A stretch of 64,000 nucleotides of DNA from Anodontia alba (GCA_964016985.1 OZ024828.1:26728581-26792580); one strand, 5' to 3'; positions 9,493 to 21,279 are shown, counted from the first letter of the stretch. Numbers and translations are program-made. Notes: generated by a model from the sequence alone, not told the origin.

Positions 9493-11168
9493 TTTATGTC
9501 CCCTGCCTTATTTTTATTTGAGGTGTTAAAAATGGTAAAGTTAACCAGAGGACCATTGGTCCTGTATCAATTACCTAAGTATTGAAGCAGGAAACCAGTG
9601 ATAAAAAATAATTTCAAGATTCTGAAAAAACCACAAGCATATCTTCAGACCATCCTTAAAGCACCTGTAAAGTTTCAAAGGATCGGCTTAAAACTGTGGT
9701 AGGAGTTACGGGGTCAAGGTACCTACTCCCTATACGCTTTTGTAGTATTAGAACTCATAAAATGTCTAAGTTAAAAATGCAGAAAAAGTGGTAAAAAATT
9801 ATTTCAGGATTCTGAAGAAACCACATGCATATCTTCAGGCCATCCTAAAAGCCCTTGTAAAGTTTCAAAAGGATCGGACAAAAACTGTGGGAGGAGTTAA
9901 GGGGACAAGGTACCTGCACCCTATACACTTCTGTAATATTAGAACTCAAAAAATGTCTAAGTTAAAAATGCGGAAAAAGTAAAAAAATATTTCAGGATTC
10001 TGAAAAATCCACCTGCATATTTTCAGGCCATCCTAAAAGACCACGTAAAGTTTCAAAAGGATCGGTCAAAAACTGTGGGAGGACTTAAGGGGACAAGGTA
10101 TCTACTCCATATAGACTTCTGTAATATTAGAACTCAAAAAATGTCTAAGTTCAAAACGTGTAAAAAGTGATAAAAAATAATTTCAGGATTCTGAAAAAAC
10201 CACATGCATATCTTCAGACCATCCTTAAAGCACCAGTAAAGTTTCAAAAGGATCGGCCAAAAACTGTGGGAGGAGTTAAGGGGACAAGGTACCTGCTCCC
10301 TATATACGTCTGTAGTATTAGAACTCAAAAAATGTCTAAGTTAAAAATGCGGAAAAAGTGATAAAAAATTATTTCAGGATTCTGAAAAAACCATACGCAT
10401 TTCTTCAGGCCATTCTGAAAGCCCACGTAAAGTTTCAAAAGGATCGACCAAAAACTGTGGGAGAAGTTAAGGGGACATACCTACTCCCTATACGATTCTG
10501 TAATATTAGAACTCAAAAAATGTCTATGTTCAAAATGTGTAAAAAGAAATTCAAATTAATTTCAGGATTCTGAAAACACCACATGCACATCTTCAGACCA
10601 TCCTTAAAACACCTGTAAAGTTCCAAAAGAATCGGCCAAAAACTGTGGGAGGAGTTATGGGGACAAGGTACCTGCTCCCTATACACTTTTGTAGTATTAG
10701 AACTCAAAAAATGTCTAAGTTAAAAATGCGGAAAAAGTGATAAAAAATTATTTCAGGATTCTGAAAAAACCACATGCATATCTTCAGGCCATCCTAAAAC
10801 CCCATGTAAAGTTTCAAAAGGATCGGCCAAAAACTGTGGGAGGAGTTAAGGGGACAAGGTACCTACTCCCTATAGACTTCTGTAATATTAGAACTCAAAA
10901 ATGTCTAAGTTAAAAATGCGGAAAAAGTGATAAAAAATTATTTCAGGATTCTGAAAAAACCACATGCACATCTTCAGACCATCCTTAAAACATCTGTAAA
11001 GTTTCAAAAGGATCGGACAAAAACTGTGGGAGGAGTAAAGGGGACAAAGTACCTACTAAAAATTCTGAACCACGCACCACGTGCCACGCACCACGCGCAA
11101 TGCACCACGCCCCACGGAAAACCAAAATCAGTGTCCCTCCACTTTTCTTCAAAAAGGCGGGGGACAAT
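9493..11168. mobile_element. Inverted-repeat-bounded element carrying a tandem array
   Basis: Left end TATGTCCCCTGCCTTATTTTT and right end AAAAAGGCGGGGGACAATTA are imperfect inverted repeats. Between them lies the ~190-bp array (9598-11058) and a short CACCACGC-rich patch (11068-11117). The boundary call rests on these ends alone. Confidence 0.5.
9598..11058 (+). repeat. Eight tandem copies of a ~190-bp unit
   Basis: The phrase TTTCAGGATTCTGAAAAAAC recurs near 9611, 9803, 9992, 10180, 10371, 10560, 10751 and 10941, a period of 187-192. Each unit also carries AAAACTGTGGGAGGAGTTAAG and TAATATTAGAACTCAAAAAATG. Most units hold a ~64-codon plus-strand ORF of near-identical sequence, but 190 is not a multiple of 3 and each ORF ends inside the unit. 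Units vary by substitutions and small indels; no functional reading is claimed. Confidence 0.9.
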
Positions 11169-12006
11169 TAAAATATACTAGTCCAGAGGATTTGTTTAGG
11201 AGGCTAAAGCACTAGATGGATTTTCCATTTTCAATATGGGAGACAGCAATTATGACTTCCTGTTTGTTTTCTTGCACATCAAGCCCCTTCTGAAAAGGGT
11301 AAAAGGAAAGAATTTGCTCTCCTTAAGAATGAGCTTCCCTTGCTCCTCTAATTTTTCCTTTTAGCCTTTGGAAGCAATTTCTTTCCTCTTAGACTGCTTT
11401 TCAGATGGGAGGAAAAAAAGAATTCTGACAGAAATGTGAAGCCGTTTTAACAAGCACTCACACCATCTATTTCTATGCAGAGAGGAAATTCTGAGGAGTA
11501 CTCACAATTTAACATGCATTTTTAAAGGAGAAATAAGAAAACATATTAAAGAATTATTACAAAATATTTCTCCTTAACAAGTCCTCCAACTGGTACACAT
11601 TGTTCCCTCCATAGCATGTGAAAATGTGCCTTCAAGGCACATGTGGACGGCGAGGGCCCAGATAGACTGCATTTGCCGAATTAGACCAGGATTGTGCTCT
11701 CTCTCTCTACAGAATATGTAATATGACTACTGTACGATATCAATGTATAGTAAAAGCCTTTACCAGTTTGTGCAACTTCACTGAGTGATGGCCATGAAGA
11801 CATCTTTTCTCATCCAGTGGCTCATACCTTTTGTAGTACCTCATTAGTATCACCTCAGTGAGAAAATTACAATGAGAAATAATCACATCAGAAACAAATT
11901 ATGGCCCCTGTTTGACAATGTCATGAAATGTTACTATACTGAGCATCACACAAACTTCTTCCCCTACTACCCCCATTCCACCTGTTTTGATACATACGGT
12001 AAATCT

Positions 12007-12250
12007 GGGCCCAGTTGTTCAAAGCGTCGTTAGCTTAACGAGCTCGTTAAGGGTCATTTCGTTAACTGTTTTATCAGATTCAATATACAATACTCTGATA
12101 ATTTTTGCTGAAAAAATGTGAGTAGCTTTTGCACTGCAAAAGCTACTCACATTTTTTCAGCAAAAAATTTCAGCATATTTGCGTATCACTCAATGTAAAT
12201 TTTAACGAATCATTAACTAACGACGTCGTTAGCTTTGAACAACTGGGCCC
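12007..12250. mobile_element. MITE family A, full copy
   Basis: GGGCCCAGTTGTTCAAAGCG at left and GCTTTGAACAACTGGGCCC at right. The second inverted pair is GTTAGCTTAACGAGCTCG with AACGACGTCGTTAGC. The centre is a 33-bp-arm palindrome (GCTGAAAAAATGTGAGTAGC ... GCTACTCACATTTTTTCAGC). Other copies: 15016-15259, 21613-21853, 23668-23912, 24126-24369, 26098-26329, 27979-28185, 39139-39360, 39752-39995, 42740-42906 and 60986-61231. Confidence 0.85.
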
Positions 12251-12339
12251 TGGTTTAAAGAGAAGCTATGCAATTAGACTGTGTGGATACACATGCTGAT
12301 CTGGGCTTGTGCTTTACTTTGATCTGATTTAGAGTTTTT

Positions 12340-12603
12340 GGCCCAGTCAAAACTGTTAAGGTTATGTTGAGCTGGTCAGCTAGCCTACCCACACTTTTCC
12401 TTAGTCCTTGAAGTGGTTAACCAGTACTTTGTGCAAAAACTTTCACCAGTAACTGACAACTCTTTCTTGAATCAGCAAAAGTGAGAGAATGACAGTATGA
12501 AATTATTTCACAATGAATCTCCTCCAAGGTTATGTGGCTGAACTGGGATTCAAACTTGCACACGCTAGATCTGCAGTCAGACACACTACCAAGTAGCTTA
12601 GTA
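12340..12603 (-). mobile_element. Old tRNA-derived SINE (family SINE-A)
   Basis: Minus-strand copy: the 3' part begins GGCCCAGTCAAAACTGTTAAG and the tRNA-like head lies at the right end, with a B-box-like GGATTCAAACTTGC in plus orientation. Heavily diverged from the fresh copy at 49994-50294. Confidence 0.55.
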
Positions 12604-12615
12604 CTCGCATGTTTC

Positions 12616-12806
12616 TTAACCCTTGTCCTGCTGAATAAATTAAGATGCCACGCCCACTTCCAATTTACAGCCAGTCAGATTACTTGATCCAGATTGTTGC
12701 TATAAATTCACATACTTCCAGATCAGTTGGCTTCTTCATAACTGATCTGGATCTACACTGTTTGCCATGGCAGGATATATCCGGGTTCAGCAGGACAAAG
12801 GTTAAC
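12616..12806. mobile_element. MITE family E1, short core
   Basis: TTAACCCTTGTCCTGCTGAA opens and GTTCAGCAGGACAAAGGTTAA closes it. The hairpin core is shortened to CAGTTGGCTTCTTCATAACTG. An E3-type element (12805-13029) abuts directly, sharing TTAA. Confidence 0.75.
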
Positions 12807-13352
12807 CCATATTTTAGACATTCTAAACTCTCCGACACTATACATTGGAAGTTTAATTTAGATTTTAGGTATGTTGGGCTATGTGATTTAGATATTTCTA
12901 GAGAAAAATGATTGAACTATATACAAACAGTGGAGACCCTGATCAGATGTTGCATTCTGCACCACCTGATCAGGATCTGCACTGTTTCCCAATTACCCTT
13001 TTAGGGGTCTTCAGTCTATAACGGTTTAACATGGTTCAAATTATCTTTTGTTATGATTTTATATTCAGGGTGATACTGCTTTTTCAATGACATTGACAAT
13101 GATTTTATTTCGAACGAAACACATTCACAATGAATGGTTATGGCAGACATAACACAATGAAACAAATGATATGATAATTAACTGAGAAACAACCTTAACA
13201 GTGGTGACAATTACATAGGGATATTTAAGTCAACAGTGGGTCCACTTTGTGCAGAGTAACAGATAAGGCGGGTATCTGATGATAACCACAGTTAGCCTCG
13301 CCAAATTTGCCACCAAACACATGCTGCGGGCATCCAATAGAATGGCCTCAGC

Positions 13353-13552
13353 ATAGCTCTTGATAAGGCGCTTTTTTCAACAAAAAAGTATCTATATTTT
13401 TCTTATTTCAACAAAAAAGTATGTTGTGAGTACTCATTATAAGTGCCTTGCCGAGGCACTTCCAATGAGTACCCACAACATATGTTTCTGTCGAGAAATA
13501 AGAAAACTATTTGTCTGATACGCTCTCTTATCTAGACCTATGGCCTAAGTAA
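13353..13552. mobile_element. MITE family C
   Basis: ATAGCTCTTGATAAGGCG at left and CTCTTATCTAGACCTAT at right. The core pairs TTGTGAGTACTCATTATAAG with CCAATGAGTACCCACAAC around TGCCTTGCCGAGGCA. Confidence 0.7.
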
Positions 13553-13836
13553 GGTGAATCCCAATGAATATCCATAGCATATGCCCCACAAAAAACAAAA
13601 TAAATACCCAATCTGATCACTGACACTGGCCTCATCTGCTTCTCTACATGGATAAAAGTACAAGTTATCAAGAGTGTGTTTCACGGACTTCATACTGAGA
13701 TCTGATGTATTTAACTAATAGTTTTACAACAGTTACAGTCTTGCTATTGAAAAGACAACGAAAATGAAAATTTTGCATACAGTGGGTGATAGGTATCTTA
13801 CTACCTAGCCTTTTAAGTTTTGGGAAGAAGTCATCC

Positions 13837-13945
13837 CAGCAGGCATATGATGTTTATACAATGTTGCCTCAACATCGATGCAACGTCATGATGTTGCATC
13901 GACATTGTGCCAACGTTGTATAAACATTATATGCCCGCTGGGCAT
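13837..13945. mobile_element. Short MITE with CCCAGC(G/A)GGCATAT termini and ATG/CAT duplication
   Basis: In minus orientation it starts CCCAGCGGGCATATAATG and ends CATCATATGCCTGCTGGG, with long inverted arms around CATCATGACG. The flanks carry a 3-bp duplication (ATG in the LINE's sense), so the empty site reads CAGTATGACTTC. Confidence 0.75.
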
Positions 13946-14003
13946 ACTGTACCCTGTTGTATGTGTTACAGTCAAACAAGAAGTGTTGTTCACTCTCAAC
14001 AGA

Positions 14004-14250
14004 TCGAGGGTTGATTGCAAGACTGTAGCAAGTCAGATGGTTTTTTTTTTCCCAATACTTAATCTCCTCACCATGAAGGCGTTATGAAGATTACAATATT
14101 TCTCTCTCTAAACAATGGAAATTTAGGTGCCATTGCTCGTATGAGCAATGGCACCTAAATTTGCATTGTTTACAGAGGGGTCAAAGTTGCACCTAAGCAA
14201 GGGTTTCAAAAATATGTTTGAATTACTACAGTCTTGCACTCAACCCTCGA
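14004..14250. mobile_element. MITE family I (TCGAGGGTTGA termini)
   Basis: Ends TCGAGGGTTGATTGCAAGAC and CAGTCTTGCACTCAACCCTCGA. Inner core AATTTAGGTGCCATTGCTCG pairs with ATGAGCAATGGCACCTAAATT. Flanked by GA on both sides. A second copy at 20790-21033 has the same layout. Confidence 0.8.
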
Positions 14251-15015
14251 GATGCTGTACTGCAAACAGTACAGACCCTGTTCTGCCTAGGGACATTAGC
14301 ATGTCTACCTTTTTCAATGCTCAGCTTATGTGTACTCAGGCATAGTTTTGCTAAAATGGACCTATCTGAGCGTGTGTCTGGATTTTATAAATACCTTTGT
14401 AAAAAATCTAATTTTGTGCTACTAAGAATAAAAGAACAATGTTTTTAACATACTAACAATGTTTTTAGCTTTTTGGATCTATAAGTTAAGTTAGTACCTT
14501 CTGTAGCAAAATTTATCTTATTAATAAGTGTATTGTCAGAAGAAAGGATATGCTCCCAGAACTTTATTACAGGGACTTGATTGTTTTGCTTTTAGAGGAC
14601 GTGGTATTCTGTTCTAATCTGCTCTACATGCTGTATTTGTTGACATAATGTACACCAAGAATATCTTTAATAGATTTTAGATGAAGCTAGTCGTATGGGT
14701 CAGAATCCTCAAATGCCATGTCAGTCCCCAAAAGATCACAAGATAGATAGTCATGGGTGATACTAAAGAATCAAATAATTTTTCAAGTAACGAGCATGGA
14801 TTATCAAATCGAACATATTACTTAATTTTAAAGAAAGCATTTCTCCATCAGCAGAGAAGATAATGCACTAATATTTTATAGTTACTGCCAGATAACAGAA
14901 AGATTTAACAATTTTTTAAAAGTTTATTTTGAAACTTAAAGGTGTTCATGTAAGATTTCCCATTTGAATTAAATATCATTACTCTCAATTTTTCATGTTT
15001 TACCTCAAGCTATCT

Positions 15016-15259
15016 GGGCCCGGTTGTTCAAAGCGTCGTTAGCTTAACGAGCTCGTTAAGGGTCATTTCATTAACTGTTTTAGCGGATTCAATACACAAT
15101 ATTCTGATATTTTTTGCTGAAAAAATGTGAGTAACTTTTGCACTGCAAAAGCTACTCACATTTTTTCAGCAAAAAATTTCAGCATATTTGTGTATCACTT
15201 GATGTAAATTTTAAAGAATCGTTAACTAACGACGTCGTTAGCTTTGAACAACTGGGCCC
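15016..15259. mobile_element. MITE family A, full copy
   Basis: Termini GGGCCCGGTTGTTCAAAGCG and GCTTTGAACAACTGGGCCC. The core differs from the consensus by a single base in the left arm (TAACTTTTGCACTG). Confidence 0.85.
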
Positions 15260-15410
15260 TGTATAATTAAAATTAAAAACACATTAAAAACAATATACAC
15301 TTGATAAAACTGCTGTTTATCACCAAACATAGTCAGTACAAATTCTTACTGTTACAAAAATTCTATAAACGTTGCCTTTGAAAACAATGAACACAGGAAA
15401 TAATGAAATT

Positions 15411-15687
15411 CATTACGAAAACATGCCTATATAATTTGATCCCCTCAAACCCCACTTTTATATAGTAAAACTGGGGTTTACAGGGGAATACAGTATTTTC
15501 TTATTTCTGACCAGAAACATAGATTGTGGGTACTCGTTAGAACTGCCTCGGCGAGGCGGTTCTAACGCGTACCCACAATTTATGCTTTGAGCAGAAGTAT
15601 GAAAAATATCAGAGTTTTTTATCTGAAAATTCTCAGTTTTTAGAGGTGAAATTTTCTATATATTTGAATAGGCGTATTTTCTTAATG
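15411..15687. mobile_element. MITE family B
   Basis: CATTACGAAAACATGCCTAT at left, AATAGGCGTATTTTCTTAATG at right. Core GAACTGCCTCGGCGAGGCGGTTC. Orientation is opposite to the 5013 copy (the CCCCACTTTTATATAG segment comes first). Confidence 0.8.
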
Positions 15688-15844
15688 TCACAGTCTCTGT
15701 TTCATATAGACTCTTCACATGCACCAATGTAGTTTGTGGGGATGCAAATGCCTCCCTCCACCCCACTCTAATACCCTCTAGCACTGGCATAAGTGGAACT
15801 TGATTGTCCAAGGTATCAGAATGAGCTGAATGATCTGAAGAAAA

Positions 15845-18180
15845 ATCAAACAAAAACAAAAGGCCCATGGGCCACAACGCTCACCTGAGTTAACTGCTGT
15901 AAGTTAATCAGGTCAATTACTCATCATTCTCTATCAGCTTGTCAAGTTTCAAGGCAATGGCTTAAACAGTTTTTGAGATATCTTGCTTATAAGGTTAAAA
16001 TATGAAATTTTGAAAGGGTCATAAATAAAAAAAAATCAGACTTTTTTTCAGAAGTTAATTGGGTCATCTACTTATCAGCACATTTAGTTTCAATACAATA
16101 GCTCAAATAGTTTTTTAAGATATCTTGCTTACAAGGTTTCATTGCAAGTTTTTGCAAAGGGGCATAACTAAAAATAAAAAAGATAGCTTTTGGAAAAGAT
16201 GGTGTCATGGCTTGAGATATGTCAATGATTTTGTTCGGTTGTTATGGCAAAACTTTAAAGTAGGAAATTTGTGAAACACCAGCAGGGAAAGAAGACCATG
16301 TGATGTGTCCACAGGGAAAGAATGAGAAGCACCAGCTGGGAAAAAAAAGACCTTGCAGAGCTTGCTTCTTGTCATTTTTTAGTATTGGTGGCCATTTTCT
16401 TCAGCCTAGTGGAACCATTTTAGCAATTTTGGTAAAAACGTAAAAAGACATATGAGAAACATATCTGAAATTATTTTGGAATCGACTACTGGCTTTGGAG
16501 GAGATGTCCTTTAAAGTTTGTTTTATTTTTTTTTGTTTTTTTTTTTTAGTTTTACCTCTGGCAACCATTTTGTTTAGCAGAGCAGAACCATTTTAGCAAT
16601 TTTGGTAAAAGGGCATAAAAGGAACATTGCTGTGAAATTATTTTGAAACCCAGCCACTGGCCACGGAGATGTCATTTCAAGGTTTTTCTATTTTGTGGCT
16701 CTGGTGACCAGTTTGTTCAGCAGAGCAGAACCATTTTGGTGACCATTTTGTTCAGCAGAGCAGAACCATTTTGGCAATTTTGGAAAAGGAGGGGATAAGA
16801 GGAACATTTCTGTGAAATCATTTTGAAATCAGGCCAATGTCCAAGAGGGAGATGTCATTTAAAGATTTTTTCTATTTTCAGCTCTGTCGGCCATTTTGTT
16901 CAGCCAAGCAGAACTATTTTAGCAATTTAGGTAAAGGGTCATAAGAGGAACACTTCTATGAAATTACTTTGAAATAGGGACACTGGCTGCGGAGGAGATG
17001 TCTTTTAAAGGTTTTTCTATTTTTAGTGCAGGCCGACATTTTGTTCACTCAAGCAGAACCATTTTAACAATTTTGGAAGAAGGCCATTGGAGGAACACTT
17101 CTGTGCAAATATTTTGAAATTGGACCATTGGCCAAGGAGATGTCGTTTGAAGATTTTCTATTTTTAGGACTGGTGGCCATCTTGATCAATGGAGCAGTAC
17201 CATTGCGGCCATCTTGGATTTCCGATCGATGCATAATTTTAGCTTGTTTTGATCAAGAAGTCATCCTGTTGCTACAGAGAGAAGAGATGTCAAACATTGG
17301 TTTTCAAGATGGCAGCTGTGATGGCCATCTTGGATTTTCTATCTGCTCATTTAGTTATTTTGTGTCTACTAGGCACCCTAAAGCTCATCCTCAAGTTTTG
17401 ATTCAACTATATATAGATTATAGAGATGTCCAAAATATGAATTCTCAATATTTTCCCATATAAATGTATGGGGCCCATACAAATGCATATAGAAGCAAAC
17501 TTGACCTCGCTGTAGAAAGGTCAAACGTCAATGTACGACCATCATTTTAGCAACTTTGGTACACCTCCCGTCCGCGATGATTTGTGCAAAAATTCAGCCC
17601 TCAGGCATCCTTTGTTCTGGAGAAGAAGATTTTTAAAGGTTTGTATCATATATGGATATGATGGCTATCTTGGTCAATGGAGTTAGACCGTTTTAGCAAT
17701 CTTTCATTCCCTTGCCCCAAGGAGGTGCCACATGAAATTTGAGCAACATTGGCCCAGAGGCTTCAGAGGAGAAGCCGTTTAAAATTATCAACATTTTTCC
17801 CATACAAATGTATGGTGCCCATACAAATGCACAGGGAAGCAAACTTGACCTCGCCATAAAAAGGTCAAATGTTAATGTACAACCATTATTTCAGCAACTT
17901 TGGTAGACCTCCTGTCCCCAAAGATTGTGCAAAAGTTCAGCCCCAAGGCATCCCTGGTTCTGGAGGAGAAGATTTTTAGAGGTTTTTACCATATATGGGC
18001 ATGGCGGCCATCTTGGTCAATGGACCGAGACCACTTAGCAACTTTTTGTTTCCCCAACCTAAGGAGGCTCCATATGAAATTCTGAGAAGTTGTTTGAAAA
18101 TGTTAACGGATGGACGCACGGACAGAGGGATGACGGACAAAAAGTGATCACTATAGCTCATCCTGATGAAGTACAGGGAG
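15845..18180. repeat. Long non-coding repetitive element with ~150-bp internal repeats
   Basis: Opens with AAGGCCCATGGGCCACAACG and GCTCACCTGAG, and closes with GACGGACAAAAAGTGATCAC and ATAGCTCATCC. Inside, 16380-17200 has about six units around 150 bp, marked by GCAGAACCATTTTAGCAATT, GGAGATGTC and GTGAAATTATTTTGAAA. A second duplicated block (17480-17810 and 17815-18030) starts CATACAAATG and AGCAAACTTGACCTCG. No intact ORF of note. The family and mechanism are unknown to me; its style matches repeats I associate with bivalves (inference). Confidence 0.6.
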
Positions 18181-18304
18181 ACATTTTACAATTGCCACAT
18201 GATTATAAGTCATGTATTAACTTCTATAAGTTTACCAATAAGACTGAACAAGAAACAAGGTTAACAAGAATGGACACAGCTCCAGAAAAGACCACACTGA
18301 CCTG

Positions 18305-18426
18305 TAAGTATTTGTATCCTTTCTCAAATGGGGCTACTCATGGAGAAAGGTATTTGCTCCCCATTAGGACTACTCTTAATGGAAAGTATTTGCTCCCATG
18401 GGGAGCATAGGAGAGCAAATACTTAG
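18305..18426. mobile_element. Fold-back family J (GGGGCTACTCTTAA-type), plus flank
   Basis: Contains repeated phrases GGGGCTACTC, AAGTATTTGCTCCC and GGAGAGCAAATACTT. Related short hairpins occur at 51690-51780, 60380-60450 and 61998-62066 (GGGAGCAAATTCTTTACTTC) and as partial arms near 18780, 20130 and 11290. Confidence 0.5.
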
Positions 18427-18556
18427 GGGATAACTGCTTTCAAATTTGGCATTTGGGGAGGTAAATCGGCAGTTTTACGGTCGCCGTAAAACGTAATTTG
18501 CGACCGTAAAACCGCTGATTTACCTCCCCAAATGACAATTTTGATGCAGTTATCCC
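18427..18556. mobile_element. Palindromic MITE with GGGGATAACTGC ends
   Basis: GGGGATAACTGCTTTCAAAT pairs with ATTTTGATGCAGTTATCCCC. The inner arms GGGGAGGTAAATCGGCAGTT and CTGATTTACCTCCCC surround a CGGTCGCCGTAAAACG centre that is CpG-rich compared with its surroundings. Confidence 0.7.
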
Positions 18557-19125
18557 CATTCTAATGCATTTATTCATTTTTTCTATTGAAAAAAAAAATG
18601 TACTGTTTGCACAAAACGACAAGTGCTGTGAGCTGCGTAAAACCAAATGCCAGCCAATGAGAAGCGACGTTACGTGATGACGTTGGATTTGCGACAGTAT
18701 ATCGCAGAATATACCGTCGCAAATTTTTGACGTTATCCAATCAGACGTCGCGTTACATACGCGAGTGCATCAGAATTTCCTTTAAGAGTAGCCCCAGAAG
18801 GCTTCCCATGGCAGCAAATTCTTTCATTTAAGATTTGCCTCTTTTGAAAACATATTCACCTTCCAGAGAAGCACATCCTTTTCTGTTGGTGTGCTCTCCC
18901 TCAGACCTCAGAAAAGAGAGTTTGGAATGCTCTATATTTGCAATAAAATCTGTAGTAAATTGGCCCATGAATTATTAAAATACATTGAAGTGTACTGACG
19001 CTTTCATAAAAATAACAAATTAATGGAACCACAAAATTGTCCAACTGGAAAACTGCATAAACTATAAATAGTACATCAGAAGGCGCCTGGTTTCCTTGCT
19101 CCAATTTTGATAGCATCTAACCTTT

Positions 19126-19328
19126 CAAGTGCCAATCACAATTGTCGCAGGCAACATTTTGAATTACATGTATACTTTATTTACTAATTTTCAGAGAAAA
19201 TAAGGCTTTGTATTTCATGCGAATCATCTGCCAAGGGAGCATTTCACATGAAATATCAAGTGTATTTTCTCTGAAAATTAATTATGAAAATATACAGAAT
19301 CACATGCTGCAATTTGGCACTTAAGTTT
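19126..19328. mobile_element. MITE family D
   Basis: AAGTGCCAATCACAATTGTCG at left and GCAATTTGGCACTTAAG at right. The core pairs GTATTTCATGCGAATCATCT with TTTCACATGAAATATC. Confidence 0.55.
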
Positions 19329-19720
19329 GGGGTAAAATAACTGAAGAAATAGTCTCTTTCATGCAGATTCAGTCATTCATTAACTTCAGCAGCTTGAACT
19401 TAAATATCAGCCAGTGACATTTAAACCTTTTCTTCAGAAAAGAGCATGGCTCTGGATAAGATACATGCACCTTTCTTATTTCTCCATAAAATACACACGA
19501 TAGGCACTCATTAGAACTGCCTCAGTGGGATGCTTCTTATCAGTACCACAATATCTGTTTTCATGTAGAAACAAGAAAATTCAATACTTTTTGTTGAAAA
19601 CAACACCACCACCAACAACAACACCTTGTCTAGTAACATGAAAAAGACTTGACATTTCTTTTTTTGTAATCTGTTTGCAAAGGAGACAATATGTAAGAAA
19701 TAAAAACATGAAACAATAAT

Positions 19721-19958
19721 ACCCCATCACTATCATGTGGCAGGCAGATAACTCTATCAAAAATCGACAAAACTTGCCAAGTAGCAATCCCAAACCAGAT
19801 CTCTACAATATTAATGCACATACCAGGTTTGGTGAAAATCCATTAATATTTACTCCAGTTATGCCCAGCGATGGAAATACTGACAGACGTACAGATGGAT
19901 GGACATAAGGACGACCAGCGTGAAACCATTATACCTTGCCACTATCACGTGGTAGGGT
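19721..19958. mobile_element. Element with ACCCCRYCAYTATC(A/G)TGTGG ends
   Basis: Left ACCCCATCACTATCATGTGG and right CCACTATCACGTGGTAGGGT are inverted repeats. The interior has the phrase CAATCCCAAACCAGATCTC and a GACAGACG-rich end. The homologous element at 51902-52301 has better preserved ends. Confidence 0.6.
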
Positions 19959-20015
19959 AAAACTGGTTACAAAAAAAAAAGGCTGTAATGTTAGCAGAAT
20001 ATGACTCAAAGACTT

Positions 20016-20040
20016 CTATATATATATATATATATATATA
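20016..20040. repeat. (TA)n microsatellite
   Basis: About twelve TA dinucleotides. Confidence 0.9.
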
Positions 20041-20391
20041 GCACTCAATAGGCTCATTAGGCATGTGAATAAGGAAAACTATAAGCAGCAAAGAGAGATC
20101 ACCAACTTCCTTTGTCATAGGGGCTTCTCTCTGGGAGCAAATTCTTTCCTTTAAGGGTAGCACCCAGCCTGGAAGCAATATAGCAATATTAGAAAGAATT
20201 CTGGGTATGCGTAAAATAAAAGGTCCATTCTGGCTACATCATTGTGACTTATAAATCTATGCAGCAAGAACTCCCACTGGTCCAGACAAAGAAAAAGATC
20301 ATCAAAGATACAAAAAACATATATTTGTAAATATAAAGAAAAATCACTATATAAATATGTAATCAGCCATGGCTCCAGACAAACCATGTAT

Positions 20392-20592
20392 TTAACCCTT
20401 AAAGTGTAAACCTAAATAATGCCAGAATAATAATGACATTTTAAACTATTTCTTTGGGAGCAGGAAATGACATTTCATGTGAACCCTTGCCAGAGGAAAT
20501 GATTCACATGAAATGTCAAATGCAATTTTCTCCAAAAATAAGAAAAGTACCACAAATTGCCAATATCTTGTTAGCATTTTAAGAGTTAAACA
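20392..20592. mobile_element. MITE family D
   Basis: TTAACCCTTAAAGTGTAAAC at left and TAGCATTTTAAGAGTTAA at right. The core pairs GACATTTCATGTGAACC with TTCACATGAAATGTC. Confidence 0.6.
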
Positions 20593-20789
20593 GACTTCTT
20601 AGTCTCCAAAATTCTTTTAAATTTTGTCCATGGTCTGATAGATCCTGGTGATTCATGACTTTCAAAATGCAACACTGAAATCCACCTGGCTGTTTAAATG
20701 AGTCTAGTAAAACCTTTTCTGGCTTTGTCGTTCCTCACTAAAATTATAAAAAGTTCTAGCATGCAAACTAATGAAAACTGGTTTATACA

Positions 20790-21033
20790 TCGAGGGTTGA
20801 GCGCAAGACTGGCGTAAGTCAGATGGTTGTTTTTCCCCAAACCTAATCTCCTCACCATGAAGGCGTTATGAAGATTACAACATTTCTTTCTGTAAACAAT
20901 GAAAATTTAGGTGCCATTGCTAGTATGAGCAATGGCACCTAAATTTGCATTGTTTACAAAGGGGTCCAAGTTGCCCCTAAACAAGGGTTTCAAAAATATG
21001 TTTGAGTTACTATAGTCTTGCGCTCAACCCTCA
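20790..21033. mobile_element. MITE family I
   Basis: TCGAGGGTTGAGCGCAAGAC and GTCTTGCGCTCAACCCTC ends. Same inner palindrome (AGGTGCCATTGCT...AGCAATGGCACCT) as the copy inserted in the LINE at 14004. Confidence 0.8.
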
Positions 21034-21279
21034 ACATGTAATATTTAAAGGATTTCCTTTCATGTTTTTTTCATCATTATTATTATCATTATCATTATTA
21101 TTTCCTTTTAGTGTAGACCCCTTTTCAAACAGCCCCTCCTAAAAGTGTATCTTACATGTCATATTTATTGTCTGCCTTGCAGCATTGCCCAATATTACAG
21201 TAAACATGTACATATCACAGTAAGTCAAATGATAATCAAAATGAAAAGGAATATTAAAAAGACCGTTAGAACTAAACAT

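Larger units (their letters stand above)
13670..14830 (-). pseudogene. LINE 3' ORF remnant split by two MITEs
   Basis: Minus-strand reading gives the typical C-terminal signature of CR1/L2-type LINEs. FWEHILSSDNTLINK comes first, then LAKLCLSTHKLSIEKGR, ANVPRQNRVCTVC, QHFLFDCNTYNRVQY and finally FFPKLKRLGSKIP. A TAA lies in the 14370-14400 segment, and other stops lie upstream. Two MITEs interrupt it (13837-13945 and 14004-14250). Removing each together with one short target duplication joins the flanking codons in frame, which shows the LINE was there first. Clade assignment is tentative. Confidence 0.75.

Noticed and set aside
9788..11181. Series of near-identical 64-codon ORFs
   Set aside because: They follow the 190-bp satellite unit, which is not a multiple of three; no start context or splice signals.
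17128..17463. 111-codon plus-strand ORF
   Set aside because: Lies inside the 15.8-18.2 kb repeat and is not preserved between its internal units.
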